47,500 nt of DNA from Chrysomallon squamiferum. Lineage: Eukaryota; Mollusca; Gastropoda; Neomphalida; Peltospiridae. This document shows, piece after piece, positions 21,526 through 34,660 of the stretch. A program made the position numbers and the translations under genes. The notes below the pieces were generated by a model that was not told where the DNA came from, did not search any database, and saw only the letters and a list, made by a program, of their open reading frames with translations. Where the stretch lies: contig CM022673.1 in the NCBI GenBank assembly GCA_012295275.1, positions 5,790,311 through 5,837,810 of the forward strand, read 5' to 3'. Within the stretch, counting starts at the first letter, position 1. Every line of letters begins with the position of its first letter.

Positions 21526-22335
21526 TAAAGTCGGTATCCACGTGACTTGATTGAGGAAAACCAAGGCAAGGATGACCCACGTGCTGTTGGAAGAGGAACT
21601 GCTCTGGAGAATTTCTGACTCACAGTCTTCGTTTGTAGCACCGTTTTCAGTGACTTCCATTGTGCGCTGAGGTCTGTGCAACAACACTATCAGATATAAA
21701 CTGGAAACCGTCGACAAGAATATGTTCAAGAAACCGAACGACAAAAACGATATGAAATATAACTCCCTCTTACCGGGCTCCGGTTTCAGAACGATCCACG
21801 CGTCGCACGTGTCGTTTCCCGCCATAATCTGCGGGCCCAGTCCTATGACGGGCATCGTGGAAATAGTCAACGTGCAAACGAAAAGGAAGAAGAGCAGGAC
21901 GCCGAAACTGTCTCTGCACTCGGTGCGCAGTTTGTATCCGGCACAGGGACACGCGGATAAATGGCGGTCCATGCACATGTAGGTAACGATAGCCATCGCG
22001 GAAAGACTGCAGAATGTCGTAGTGACTTGAAAGCATTCGCACGTTTCCTTGCCGCCGTACCAGCTCCCGTGGAAGTACGAGACGAGGCCAAAGGGCGTCG
22101 GAATGATGGCGGATATTATGTAGGTCAAGGACAAAGCGGCGATGAGTTTATCGCAGACGGATCGTTCTCCGGGTCGCTTCCACCAGACGACAACGAGCAG
22201 CGGGAGGAGGTTCTCGAGAAGTAACGAGATCTCGAGGATCACCGTGAGAAATCCCGTGAAGTGGATCTCGTTCTGGTAAAAAACATGGCGGCCGTTGTTG
22301 GAGCTGGATGGTCTTGCTATTAATCTGTCGTTCAT
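21526..22335 (-). CDS. GPCR coding exon 1: N-terminus to TM6, prostanoid-receptor-like
   Basis: Encodes residues 1-270 of a predicted 454-residue class A receptor. TM1 about 26-51 keeps N42 (1.50); TM2 about 63-88; TM3 about 99-122 ends in D123-R124-H125, a variant of E/DRY; TM4 144-166; TM5 193-220; TM6 252-270. C99 and C177 can form the TM3-ECL2 disulfide. N174-D-T is a glycosylation sequon in ECL2. From TM2 through W92-x-G-G to the TM3 cysteine it aligns ungapped with EP-type prostanoid receptors, and MPVIGLG matches their TM4 end. Odd points: TM2 has Y72 where D2.50 is expected. The frame opens at a TTG, but a TTTTCAG acceptor ends at 22348 and the ATG at 22335 gives a sensible short N-terminus; an upstream coding exon cannot be excluded. 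Codon use is more GC-rich than in the P4H genes. Confidence 0.85.
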
Positions 22336-22618
22336 TTTTTTCACAGTCTGAAAAGGCAAAAAGAGCAGAATGTTAAATATTTACTCATAAAATGAACTGA
22401 TGTTGATCTAAAGAATGACGTAATTTAATCCTAAATGTCTGCTTCCGTGTAATTTTGAAAAATTATATAAAAAGAACAAGAATGCTGAAACGGTTTACAA
22501 TAATGAATTTTGACACTAAGCAAATCATTTATTAGTCCATACAGACGTTTCCAAAAAAAAATAAAAAAAATAAATACTAATAATTATTATTTTTGATTTT
22601 TTGGTTTATTATTTTTTG

Positions 22619-22621
<3 letters not shown>

Positions 22622-22692
<71 letters not shown>
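22622..22692. repeat. (TTA)n microsatellite, about 23 units
   Basis: Uninterrupted TTA run seen directly. Confidence 0.97.
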
Positions 22693-22917
22693 TGTTTTTG
22701 TTTCCTTGTATTTCAATCATAATAAAACATAAAACCAAATACCATTTTCAAATGAAATAAAAATATAAAAAGAATGCTTTAAAAAGAAAAACGACTGAAG
22801 AACATTTTTTAAAGATTCGATCTGTCAGTCGTAAAATCTTGTTTTACGACGTCTTCATGAAATTTCACATCTTTGACGGCTGACTGTATTATTTAGTGTC
22901 AAAGTATGAAAATAGCA

Positions 22918-23200
22918 GCGAAAAAATATTATTATAATATAAACTGAATGTATCTGTTAAAATGTCTTCAACAAACTGCCCATCACTGCCGATAGTTTAC
23001 ATATAATTTGTTATATCAGAGCAATAAGATATCAGTGAAAAAATATTATTACAACTGAAGATGTTTCGTTGAAACAGAATATATCTATTAAAATTTTTCT
23101 TCAGCAAATTTTACTGGCAGCTGATTACAAAAAATTGTTATGTCAGAGCATAAATATGGAAAAGAAAAATTATTATTATAATTGAATAAGCCTTTTTTGA
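22918..23200. repeat. Degenerate tandem repeat, about 120-nt unit, two to three copies
   Basis: Units starting near 22918 and 23035 share, in order, GAAAAAATATTATTA, then GAATRTATCTRTTAAAAT, then TGTTATRTCAGAGCA. A third partial unit starts at about 23161 and keeps only the first element. Confidence 0.65.
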
Positions 23201-23950
23201 ATCTGAGTGTAATGCTACATGTATTAATCGATTTTCGAGAAATCCACAGTATTATTAATCATGTCGCCTTACTGCGATATATTTTTATTCAAAAACATGA
23301 AAAAGAAGAGAATTATGACGGAATACACTTGCCTCAAACTGAATATATTACTACACATACTGGATTGTTTTACAGACATTTCAGAACAATTGTTACTCAC
23401 TGGCGCTTGAGTGAAAATTATTTCCTTCATCGAAATAGTTAAAATAATATTATGAAATAATGACTATACTAGCTGAATTCTTGTTATTTTAAACTACATT
23501 CTATCTTAAAGTAATTTCAAAACATTTATTAATCTTTCACCCCCCCGTGGACAAATAATTTCAGAAAGTACGTATTAAAATTCCAATATGATTCTTCTAA
23601 ACACTGAAATAGTCTTTCGAAAATTTATAAAATAGATGTCGACAGGAGATATATATGATATGTTATATGAGACGTAATATGTATATTGGTGGATGGTAGT
23701 GTAATAACCTATTGCTATTCGAGACGTAATAATGTAGCGCCTGAGTGATGACGTATTCTTCCGAGGGCAAGGAAGGTGCTTGGCTGTCTCAAACGACGAC
23801 AGACTACTTAATCAAACGTCATGTCTTCATACGTAATCTGAAGAAGAGATCGGCTGTCGCATGTCAGTAGTCAGGGTTAAAGATTGATACTTTCCCAGTG
23901 GAAACAGCGTACAGTGGCATTCTAACAAAGAAAACCATTGTTGTTGTTCA

Positions 23951-24264
23951 CACAGAATTATTTTGTAATTATAATGTTAATATTATAAATAGTACATAGA
24001 CGGTGTTGTGTAATGTAACTATTGTGATGTTTCTTCATCTTCGTCTTCTTCTTGAATTATTTTTGGCTTTTAGAAAATTATTATTGTTGAAGACGCTGTT
24101 ATTACAAGTTTTCAGCATTTAAAATACTTTTTACAATAATTTTAATATATGATTTGGATACTTTAATATTATGCTAATTGAAAAAAGAAAGAAAAAAGAA
24201 ACATATAGAAACACATTGCTATGAAAGATACAAACAACAACCCTACAAACTAACAAACAAACGA

Positions 24265-24295
<31 letters not shown>

Positions 24296-25285
24296 GTTTA
24301 CTGTCTAAAGTACGGTGATCACACATGGTCAACAGAAACTCGAAAATATTCTGTTTTCCTGTTAACCACTATTAACTATATATACACATATATATATATA
24401 TATATATCTACAACAGCAATCTCCTCCTACGTTGATACATCCCAGATAACAAAAAAGGAAGTGGCGCGTCTTTGTAAAGAAAACAGTTTACGGAGTTAAA
24501 ACCAGTCCTAAACAATCTGTTTCTTTTCAGTACTTCATCAGTATTCGCATCAGTCTCCCGTTCGCTTCATAATTGCTTTTATTTCTCACACAGAACGCCT
24601 CTGGACTACTCTGGCTTATTTCTAGGCGTTTCGTCGTGTCGTTTTATTATTCTGATCTACAAAGAAAGAATGACGACATGATTCATTACGACGAACAGTT
24701 ATTCTTCTTTAATTTCGTGCGGCGAGAGTAACTGGCCTTTGTTTTTAAACTGGGTTAATTCCCTTGTCAGTTGATGAGTTCCGGTTTTTTTTCCTCGGCA
24801 AATCAGTGTAACGCGGATAATTATGGGTCTGCAAATGAAGCCGGTGGTGTAATAATCATGGAGACTCTTCTGTGGGAATGTCTTTATTTATTTTGATTTA
24901 TTTATTAAATACTTTAAGAGCACGTTTCTTCACATCTGGGAAGTGATTATTATCAAACTGCGTAGCTTCTTCGCGAATTGCGTCAGCTGATTTGATTTTG
25001 TTACGTAACTACCGTTTTTATTGTTTTTGATGTACGTTGGCCTGATTTTTCAGGGCTTATAAAATGTAAATAAAAGTACTTTCGGAACACTGTCATACAA
25101 AATAACAGGCTTAGATTCTTGTAACATCAGCATCACCATTTCCACCACCACCACCACCAGCAACACACACAAAAAAAGAAAAAAAAAGAAAAAGAAAAGA
25201 AAACAACTCTGGTATGGCTGCTTAGCAAACAATGATTCAAGACAAAGCCCCAGTTTTTCACCAGAATGTCATCCCTAAACCTTCT
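23951..25285. other. Intergenic; single-copy block with possible conserved elements
   Basis: (AAT)n at 24266-24293 and (TA)n near 24388-24407. From about 24500 to 25050 the sequence is non-repetitive with balanced composition. It contains GATAATTATGG and CTGCAAATGA, which resemble homeodomain and POU sites. No gene is recognised. Confidence 0.4.
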
Positions 25286-25490
25286 CTTTACATCACACAC
25301 ACACACACACACCACGCACGCACGCACACATACACACACAAACACACACACACGTTACTTTAAAAAATATTATTAATATTATTATTATTATTGCTGCGGT
25401 TGTTGTTTTGCTGTTACTATTAATACTATTATTATTGTTATTATTATTGTTGTTGTTGCTGTTGCTGTTGTTGTTGTTATTATTGCTAAA
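25286..25490. repeat. (CA)n and degenerate ATT/GTT tract
   Basis: CA run at 25293-25352 with CGCA interruptions, then mixed ATT and GTT triplets at 25376-25486. Confidence 0.85.
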
Positions 25491-26690
25491 TCATTGATTA
25501 TTTTAACATTCTCTTTTTATTATGATGTCGTGATAACAAGAGCTTATTTCATACAGAACCCAAATCGGATTTTTTTATTTTTTTATTTATTTTTTTAAAA
25601 TTATTAATATCCATATTTTAGGAATCGTGTACCTTTAAACATATACTTTTAAATTTTTTTTTTTTTTTAAATTTAATTTTAAATTATTTTAGTTCATTTA
25701 GCTCGATTTAGTTGAAAAATACGAGATTTTATTTTCGAAAAATAAATCAAAATAAATAATAATAAAACAGGAATGGTGGTATGATTATGAGACTGTCAGA
25801 CGGGAAAAGAAGATGATAATATTAAAAGTAATATTTATGATGTGGATAAAAAAGAGAAAAAAATCCCTCTATCGGATTGTAAGTAAAGACGATGACGATT
25901 CCATGGTGACACTAACAACAGAAAAAGAAGAAAAAATAACAGAAGAGGATATGAAGATACAGATTTTTAAAATATCTATTTCATTTGAAAAAAAAAGAGA
26001 TTTATATATGTATATACATACATAGGGAGAGAGAGAGAGAGAGAGAGAGAGGATATATTTACATACATACAATACATACATACATACATACATATACATA
26101 TTTAAATATATCATGACAACCTGTAAGACGTATTTGTTTTCAGATTGTTTAGATTATTTTATCTTCTTACACAGAACACAATTAGAAGAAGTACCTGCTG
26201 GGAAAGAAAACATATAAAACGTTTTCTTTATAAATATCGTATTTTTTCTTCAAGAAAACGTATGAGAAAAATGGCCGTATGAAAGTGATGTTCCAAAATA
26301 CCACTTTCCAGTACAGACATCGCCTTGATTCACGATCATTTTGGGATAAAAGCAAATATCGAGAACAAATGTTTAAAGATTGCAAATTCATTACTACTCC
26401 AGGCCGGTTACGGAACTCGGCAAACAGTGGAGCAATCGAAAAGGTTTCTTCAGCAGTTCTCGGCCAGCTATCGACCACGAAAACAGATTCATCCTGATAT
26501 AAATGATTAATAATGACGACAGGTGTGTGACGAATAGAGATGATCTGAACTCGGTTTGCAAGAACGAGATGACGTCATAAACTGTAAATGACCGTATGTA
26601 CGATCATAGGTTTGTGCCAAAAGCAGATCTATAAATATCAAAATTTTGTCATTCAGCCGTTGTAAACCGATAAGCACTTAAAGAACTGTA
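25491..26690. other. Intergenic, no gene recognised
   Basis: AT-rich to about 26020, then short (GA)n 26031-26051 and (CATA)n 26064-26100. 26110-26680 is single copy with overlapping short frames on both strands that show no domain. A perfect TGACGTCA lies at 26570-26577. Confidence 0.5.
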
Positions 26691-26730
26691 ATATATATAT
26701 ACACAAACACACACACTCACAGACACACAG

Positions 26731-26768
<38 letters not shown>

Positions 26769-27039
26769 ACATACATACATACAATCTGTTAAGTCCTACA
26801 TCATGATTTTTGTTCTTCTATGAAAACCGCCATTTTGATTATCATAATCTTTGGTCATACGATACCTGGTCTTTCTGCTTTTTATTTAAAAAAAGTTTGA
26901 GTTTTGTTTTAGCCAAATAATTCTTCTCAAAAATCCGATTTGTTGGAAATAAGATTAAGGAGAAATATTTTGTTAGAAAGATTGGAAAAAAAAAAATTGA
27001 AATTTTCAGCATTACAAATACGATCTGCAACGTAAAACT

Positions 27040-27082
<43 letters not shown>

Positions 27083-27090
27083 TGACACTA
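26691..27090. repeat. (CA)n/(CATA)n and (TA)n tracts
   Basis: CA and CATA repeats at 26700-26783, single-copy sequence 26784-27040, then TA at 27043-27079. Confidence 0.85.
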
Positions 27091-27800
27091 TATAATATGT
27101 AGCTGTTATAGTTTATCTGTATCTTTCATAACATTCAAGAACCTAAGACGAATAATAATTATCTAAATAATGGTTTTATATCAGTAATAAAAAGCAGCAG
27201 TATATATTTCAGAATCTGAAAATACCTATATATATATATTCAGATAAAAAAGTCAAACAAAATATGGCATTCCTCTGAAATCTGAAGTATACAAATTACA
27301 ACACAAAGAACATTTCTATTCTGTTTTCTTTCATTTTTCTTTTTCCTTTCCTTACTTTTACTTTTTTTTTTTTTTTTTTTCTTTTTCTTACTGCTCTTGA
27401 ATCGATATACCTGTAATGTACATATCAATATTTTACAGCATTTTCTCGCAAATAATCACGCGCAATTTGCATTGTTAATAGAACTAAATAAAAAAAAAAA
27501 ACGGTTTAGGTAGATATTAAATTATTTAGCTGTGTGTTGTTTATTATCGATAGGCAGTAAATCTCAAGTCAGAGGAAGTTGTATAGAAAGCTGAAATGAG
27601 ACTATCTTGGCTTTAATTATAATCAACGATTATCTTCCAGGTCTAGCTGTCTCTTCTGTTTTCGTTTAAAGGTTTCATCTCCGCTGTTGATAGTCGTTAT
27701 ATCTTTTTCTTTGGCTCTCGCTATTTTTCTCTTTTTTCGTTGTAGCTTTCAATGGGCTTTATTATTCTTTTATACATTTTTTTTTCACCAACCTCTGACA
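27091..27800. other. AT-rich intergenic stretch
   Basis: Poly(T) at 27362-27380. No coding signal and no other tandem array seen. Confidence 0.5.
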
Positions 27801-27809
27801 ATTTTTTTC

Positions 27810-27875
27810 ATATATATATATATATATATATATGTATGGATGTATGTATGTATATATGTATTTGCGCCTTCCCGT

Positions 27876-27930
<55 letters not shown>

Positions 27931-27931
27931 T

Positions 27932-28017
<86 letters not shown>

Positions 28018-28040
28018 AGAGAGAGAGAGAGAGAGAGATA
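27810..28040. repeat. Compound (TA)n-(TATG)n-(CATA)n-(CA)n-(GA)n microsatellite
   Basis: TA 27811-27832, TATG/CATA to 27891, CA 27892-27925, GA 27936-28040 with one GAAGG interruption. The Arg-Glu and His-Thr frames are by-products. Confidence 0.95.
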
Positions 28041-28720
28041 ATTTTTTATTCTCACGATTCCATCACAGAACGTTTTGCTTTATCGGTTCACAGATCTATG
28101 TAACATCTCTGGCTCTGGCAGTGTCTGCGTGTATGGAATATTCAGTTTGATGCATCGATTCGATACAGCTCTTAATGATAACGTCATGTTCATCATTTAC
28201 TGTATATGACACAGATACGCTGACAGGTTTTAAATTTCAGTAATGAACAGTCTTGAATAATCACGTGTATTGGTTGTACCATCCATAGCTTTGTACTGTC
28301 ACTAGCATTATTACAACCGTAGATAATTAATACCGTTATCATAGCGTTATTTATTTATTTATTATTATTTTTATCGCCATAAATAGCATTACTACCGTTA
28401 CGACTACAATTATTGTTATAACCGCATCCTCGTCTGTTATTACCGCCACTGCTTTGCTGTGGGAACTGCATAAACATATGACTATTACAAGCATTTCCTT
28501 AACACAGTTATTACTACCATAACAGCCACCATTTTACAGAGACTTTTTGATATGCACGAGAGAGAATGAAGGGTACAGCGAAATATTCTAATTGCTGTGG
28601 GATGCTTCCGTGGCAAACACTGTGGAAATTAAAGCATCACTGCCACCATTATAACATCCTCATCACCACCAACGTAATCGTGATGACGTGAACGCTGTAT
28701 TTTGGGATGAAAATATATAC
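28041..28720. other. Intergenic, no gene recognised
   Basis: Mostly single-copy sequence with scattered ATTACTACC-type triplets around 28370-28530. Confidence 0.5.
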
Positions 28721-28985
28721 ATATTGTTCATCATCATCATCTTAATCATCATCTTCTTCTTCTTCCTATTATTAATGTTACTTTTCTTGCTGTTGTAGTT
28801 TTTCTTCATCATCATCGTCATCATCATCAACTTTTTTTTCTTCTTCCTCTTCTTCTTATTATTGTTATTGTTGCTGTTATTGTTATTGTTATTGTTATTG
28901 TTGTTGTTATTATTATTATTATTATTATTATCATCATCATCATCAACAGCATCACCATCATCATCATCATCATCATCATTATATT
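28721..28985. repeat. Compound (CAT)n/(CTT)n/(GTT)n/(ATT)n tract
   Basis: Runs of CAT, CTT, GTT and ATT triplets. The Asp/Asn/Lys and Leu/Ser frames are artefacts. Confidence 0.9.
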
Positions 28986-29940
28986 TATCTTTACAATATT
29001 CGACAATCAGCTGCATCAACTTTTTTCTTTTTGGCTTTGCTAACAAGTTTTATCTTGTTCCTTTTTCCCTTTTTGTCTTTCCTTAAGTTAGAACTCAGAG
29101 TTAAACTGCTGTATGTCATATAATCAATCCTCATCAACACACCATTTACATACAAACCGTTCCAGCCAATACTTCTTCTTCTTCTTCTTCTTAAAAAATA
29201 CTTTGTGTTAAGTTTCTTTTCTGTGGGAAGGTGAAAACAAAGGATCTCTTTTTGTTACTCGATAAAAGAACAGACCGTCAACGGGTTTCCTTTCTAATTA
29301 TCCGTACTGTCCTTAATAATAGACATAAAGCTTTATATAAATATTAATTAGAAAATTTATTCAATGCGCCGATAAATGGAACAATTTTCTTTCCTTTAAC
29401 TTGTGTAATAAGCCATACATATTTTTTAGATATATATTTTTGGTGTGTCTATTAGATATATATTTTTAGGCATACCTTTCTTTCATTTTTTTTTTCTTCT
29501 CGTCTTTGTGATTTTCTTCAGATAGCAGTATCTATTTTTCTATCGTGTTTAGCCTTCGTCAGTAAATCCTCTTTTCCTAATTACTAGAACGTGAACTATT
29601 TTGGTTACCTGTTATTTAATAATGAACGGAATAATCCTTCGTCTATTTTTTTTTTTTTTTTTTTTTCTCTAGAATTAATACGATACATTTCGCAAACACT
29701 GGATCTCTCTGGTTTGTATAAAAAGTAATAGTAATTAGATCCATGTGGATCTGCCAATGATTAAATCATTGGAGGAAGTACAGAGTTGTAAATTTAATTA
29801 ACTTCTCGAGAAAATCGTGTTTTGTAAACAAGACGAAAATCCACCAGTAAGTGAGGAGAAAAATAAACAAGGAGGAAGGTACTAAGAAAGAAAGAATATT
29901 AATAAAAATGATTGAAAATCGAAAGGTCTTTTCGATTTTA
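28986..29940. other. Intergenic with a double palindrome
   Basis: (CTT)n at 29172-29192 and poly(T) at 29648-29666. Two neighbouring perfect palindromes lie at 29738-29751 and 29754-29772. No coding signal. Confidence 0.5.
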
Positions 29941-30172
29941 TAGTAAATTATTATTATTATTATTATTATTATTACTAGTGTTCTGGTTGTTGTGGTTGTT
30001 GTTCTTGTTGATGCTGCTGCTGCTGCTGGGAATAGCGGTGTTGTTGTTATCGTCGATGTTACTAACTGATTAAAGAATATTATCTTCCATACGTCTGCGT
30101 TTTTCGCTTTAAGTTTTACTTTTTTTAAATTGTCAGTTTTCTTTAAAATTACTTTTAGAATGTTTTATATTA

Positions 30173-30207
<35 letters not shown>

Positions 30208-30311
30208 GGTTGTTGATGAACCTTAGACAAAAAGTAAAAGATAAAATAAAACCCTTTTTTCCTCTGATATTAATTATTATGTTTCTTAAGTATCATGTGT
30301 GTGTGTGTGTA
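29941..30311. repeat. (TTA)n, short (TGC)n, poly(A)
   Basis: TTA 29946-29974, TGC 30011-30028, poly(A) 30173-30205, and TG at 30297-30310 just before the possible element end at 30312. Confidence 0.9.
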
Positions 30312-30560
30312 TATACAGGATCATTCAAAAGTCCCACTACACTTTTAAATTTTAATTAAATGAAAAACTTTACGGATTTGAACAAAATTAGTCTTGAACT
30401 TTCTACAGACTGCTACAACTTGTCCCATAATGTCCCTCTTCTTCTTTTAGTGAAAAAAGATCAACTGTCACTTACCTTTTCGGAACTTGTCGGAAGATGT
30501 CATACTAATCGGAAATCTCCGACTAATTCCGTTACAAGAATCTATCTTGAGTATTAATGT
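30312..30560 (+). mobile_element. Possible decayed DNA-transposon end with HTH-like frame
   Basis: TATACAGG followed by ATCATTCAAAAGTCCC resembles the terminal sequence of Tc1/mariner-like elements common in invertebrates. The 65-codon frame at 30360-30557 ends with a segment (GRCHTNRKSPTNSVTRIYLEY-type, about residues 45-65) that recalls the N-terminal helix-turn-helix of some transposase relatives, with the Pro-Thr and hydrophobic spacing kept. The frame then stops and no catalytic domain or opposite terminus is visible. Resemblance is from memory and weak. Confidence 0.25.
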
Positions 30561-31347
<787 letters not shown>

Positions 31348-31822
31348 TCACAAACACAGACACACATACAAAGAAGAAAAGAAGAAAAGGCAAAAGAAAT
31401 CCAGTATTATTAATACCCATGATCAATTGCAGAAAGTCAACCACTAGTTTCCCCTTGGAGCAGTTATCTTGTTTGACTGAAATTATTTGTTAGCTGGAGG
31501 TAATTACTCTTTGACACTGGCACTAGGCATCACTCTTCTTGCTGTGAGGTTTGCTGTGCAGATCTGGATACAGCCATCAATTAGCTGCGCGCATGTGCTG
31601 TCCAGATTTCACAGCTCTCGCGTTAAGTGAGCTCCGTAAAGCAGAGGTTTAGTCACTTGATTTGTAATAGAAAAATCTTTTCGAATTTGCTTGAATATTT
31701 TAACGCGGAGATTATGGGGTAAAAAAAAAAAGAAATGAGTTTAATTTACATATTGAACTTTATTTTGTTTTATTTAATTTTAATTTATTTTATTTTATTT
31801 ATTTATTTACTTTTTATTTTAT

Positions 31823-31864
<42 letters not shown>

Positions 31865-32015
31865 TTCATTAATGGAGTGTTTGCCAAAGAACTGATGGAT
31901 AACTGGATAAATCATTCGGCTATATCTCGTTCCACCCAGAGAACCCAGAAATCGTTTATGAAAATATCGTTACAGAATGATCCCTTGCTTCTGATGGACA
32001 GACACAGAAACGTGA
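31348..32015. other. Intergenic; single-copy block 31440-31720
   Basis: 31440-31720 is non-repetitive with balanced composition and may be a conserved non-coding element. TTTA-rich sequence and (TA)n 31827-31855 follow. No gene. Confidence 0.4.
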
Positions 32016-33560
32016 TTAAATTATAAACTTTATAAAAAATATGACGAATTTGAAGTCTTGTTCTGTTAACCAATCTGGTATAACTAATAACATCTGGTAG
32101 AATAATTCATGATTTCTGGTTATACTATAACCTTTATTTTGTATTTTCTTCCTCCTCTTCTTCTTTTTCTTCTTCTTCTTCTTTCCTACTTTTCTAAACG
32201 AGAAACTCATACATTCTATATGACCCAAGCACGAAAACTGGTCTTTCTGAACTGAACTTTGGGTACAATTCCGGATGCTACTGAAAGTAGTATCATCTCT
32301 TCTTCGAAGCCATTTACAGGCATTCTCAAACAGTGACCGCAGCGAATTTCAGAAATGTAAGACTGACTAACAATAGGGATTAATTTCTTTAAACACTACA
32401 CCAACGGCGTATTTAATAAACTGTTTGTTCTGATTAGGATATTAAACACTCCATAGTCGTGATTGATCCTTGAACCACATCTCCGAGAGAACAATTCCAG
32501 ACGAAAATGCACTGGTCTTAGACATTCTATTTAGCTTCGAGGCCATGACGTCATTTTGACGTTTTATTGCTTCTTCTGTTGTACTCCAATAAACCTCATT
32601 TCGTCGTGTTTAATCGCGATCGTAAAACATGAACCTGAGCTGTTCCCGATCCTCAGAAACTCTCGACATCATGTTTCTCCCAAATTGGACACGTTAGAAT
32701 CTATCGTCAGCAAACATATAAAAGTCTGTAAGGAAGGAAATTGCATTTAGCGTAGCAGACGACTTTACTAGTTTTCTGAAAGAAGTCAAATAGAATAGAC
32801 AAGAAGAAGAGACCCGGGGCTAGTCTAGATCATGTTTACCCAAAGGCATGCTGTGTATAGAGTGTGGTTTCGCTTGTAAAGATGGGAGATATTTGACTAT
32901 GGAAGACAGAAAAATGATATGATTTAAAAAGGAGGTCTTCACTATTTAATATCGTCTTGTCGACTTATTAATAGATCCAAATATCATTAAAAGTTTGTAA
33001 TCAAGAGTTCTTGCTAGCAGCAAATCCTGTTTTCTCGCCCAGTATGAAATTTTATTCTTATGAAATAGGTTCGGGTGCACCTCATTATTTTTCTTTTTTC
33101 TGTACGTATAAAATTTCTGCTCGCAGTATGACTGAACATTGGAAGTTTATGTTCTTCATTGCAAGTGTGGTTGTAGCATAAATACGTCTTCTGAATTTTA
33201 GTTGTTCTAACAGACTATTCTTTTGCTATTATGTAATTAAATGAATTATTTAATAATGGACTAGGTAAATCACTGTCCTTTTCTTCTGTAGGTTTCACAA
33301 ACTAACAACATGGTAGCAGAGTACTCAAAACTAATTTAATCTCCCAGACAGATTGATGTGTGTGAATGTGTGTGTGTGTGTCTGTGAGTGAGTTAAGGAG
33401 GTTATGAAAAGAGAAAATGGCTACCTTTACATGAAAGATTTAAGTAAAAAAAACAAAATTATTTGATTATTTAGGTAATTTGTTTGGACAAGAATATATA
33501 CTTCAAAATGTAAAGACGTACAAAAGAATGTTTATCTCTATCTATCCATCTGTCTCTGTA
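32016..33560. other. Long single-copy stretch without a recognised gene
   Basis: A small (TTC)n lies at 32147-32185 and a TG run near 33358-33380. The remainder is non-repetitive; a TGACGTCA lies at 32546-32553. The open frames (largest 64-70 codons) match no family I know and show no splice context. Confidence 0.5.
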
Positions 33561-34253
33561 CTTGTCCCCCCTCGCCCATCCCTTTTACACACACCCACCC
33601 ACCCACCCACCCATACCCACACACACACACGCAACACACACACACACATACATATAATCTTCTCTATATACTCATTCTTCAATAATCGTCCTGATAGTCA
33701 GATGAATATTATTTCATTTTTTTCTTCTTCTATATTTTACCTCACAGACTTACAACTGTCGTAATAATATTACTGAACCCAGACGCCATAAAACCGCCAA
33801 GTGGCCATTTATGTTCATGTCGATCTATTTCTGGACTATTAAGTAATGGAATATATTGCCAAACATAAAACAAACACAAGTGTAAGGCAGCAGTTTAGAA
33901 AACAATAACGGCTGTGGTTCTGAATGGACACTAGTAGACGTTCTCATGATGCTGATAATAATACTGAACCTGATGATGGCAGATCACATGAATAAATAGA
34001 TAACAGAGAGGAAGAGAGAGAAAATAATTAAATAAAATACCCTTTCATCCATGTACATGCAGATCCACCCGTCCATCCATTCATCATTATATAGATAATT
34101 AGATAAAAATATACATACAAATATTCATTCACGCATTCAAACATATGGTGTTATTTATTTATTTAATTATTTATTTATTTTTAATTGAGTTCTTTCAGAG
34201 TTATAAATCGGACGTTTCCGTAATTCTATTGACAAATACAAACATACATATAT
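33561..34253. other. Intergenic with short CCCA/CA repeats
   Basis: (ACCC)n-like at 33591-33615 and CA to 33650, then AT-rich single-copy sequence to 34250. Confidence 0.5.
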
Positions 34254-34340
34254 ACATACATACATACATACATACATACATACATACATACATACATACA
34301 TACATACATACATACATACATACATACATACATACATACA
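34254..34340. repeat. (CATA)n microsatellite, about 21 units
   Basis: Pure tetranucleotide run, with imperfect units on both sides. The Met-Tyr-Val-Cys and Tyr-Ile-His-Thr frames come from its four-base period. Confidence 0.97.
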
Positions 34341-34539
34341 AACATACATACATACGTACATATTTATATAGAAGTCCCTTTGACATGAATGTAATTTACA
34401 GAAATAGTCGCTGCTGTCCAATTCAGTTTCATGTAAAATGTTATCTCGGACGCAACAAAATATCTCTTCAGACTCGGGGTAATACCTCTCAATGTTAATT
34501 TCTAAAAAGTCCATAACTGTCATATCGAATTGCGAAATG

Positions 34540-34660
34540 CCTGCAATTCAGTGCCAGAGCAACTCGAAGGCTTGCCCCGATTCGTCATCGGGTCAAATTT
34601 GCCATCGAGTGCAGTGCATTAGCGCATGATATTACTTCGTTACATTACGTAAAAAGAAAA
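34540..34660. other. GC-richer hairpin-forming block
   Basis: CCCGAT (34576-34581) and ATCGGG (34587-34592) form a stem extended by TTG/CAA past one mismatch, spanning 34572-34596. ACTCGA (34562-34567) and TCGAGT (34605-34610) close an outer stem. The composition stands out from its AT-rich flanks. It could be a SINE-type domain or a structured RNA; family not recognised. Confidence 0.35.

Larger units (their letters stand above)
22348..23950. other. Upstream of the GPCR coding region: (TTA)n and degenerate tandem duplication
   Basis: Probably a 5'-UTR intron and promoter region, since an acceptor lies at 22348. It contains (TTA)n 22622-22692, a degenerate tandem repeat 22918-23200, and a more complex block 23640-23930 with several CpG and TGACGT-type half sites. 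An 86-codon frame at 23182-23442 has no recognisable domain. Confidence 0.45.

Noticed and set aside
21722-22224. Several 70-90 codon frames on both strands inside GPCR exon 1
   Set aside because: They overlap conserved transmembrane coding sequence in other frames, in a locally GC-rich exon with few stops.
26182-26497. Overlapping 98- and 72-codon frames on opposite strands
   Set aside because: No recognisable family, no splice sites in matching phase and no conserved motif; length is compatible with chance.
32016-33560. Possible hidden multi-exon gene in the long single-copy stretch
   Set aside because: I looked for open segments flanked by AG and GT with family-like residues and found none convincing.
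34254-34340. CRISPR-like regular array
   Set aside because: A plain CATA tetranucleotide repeat with no spacers, in a eukaryotic genome.
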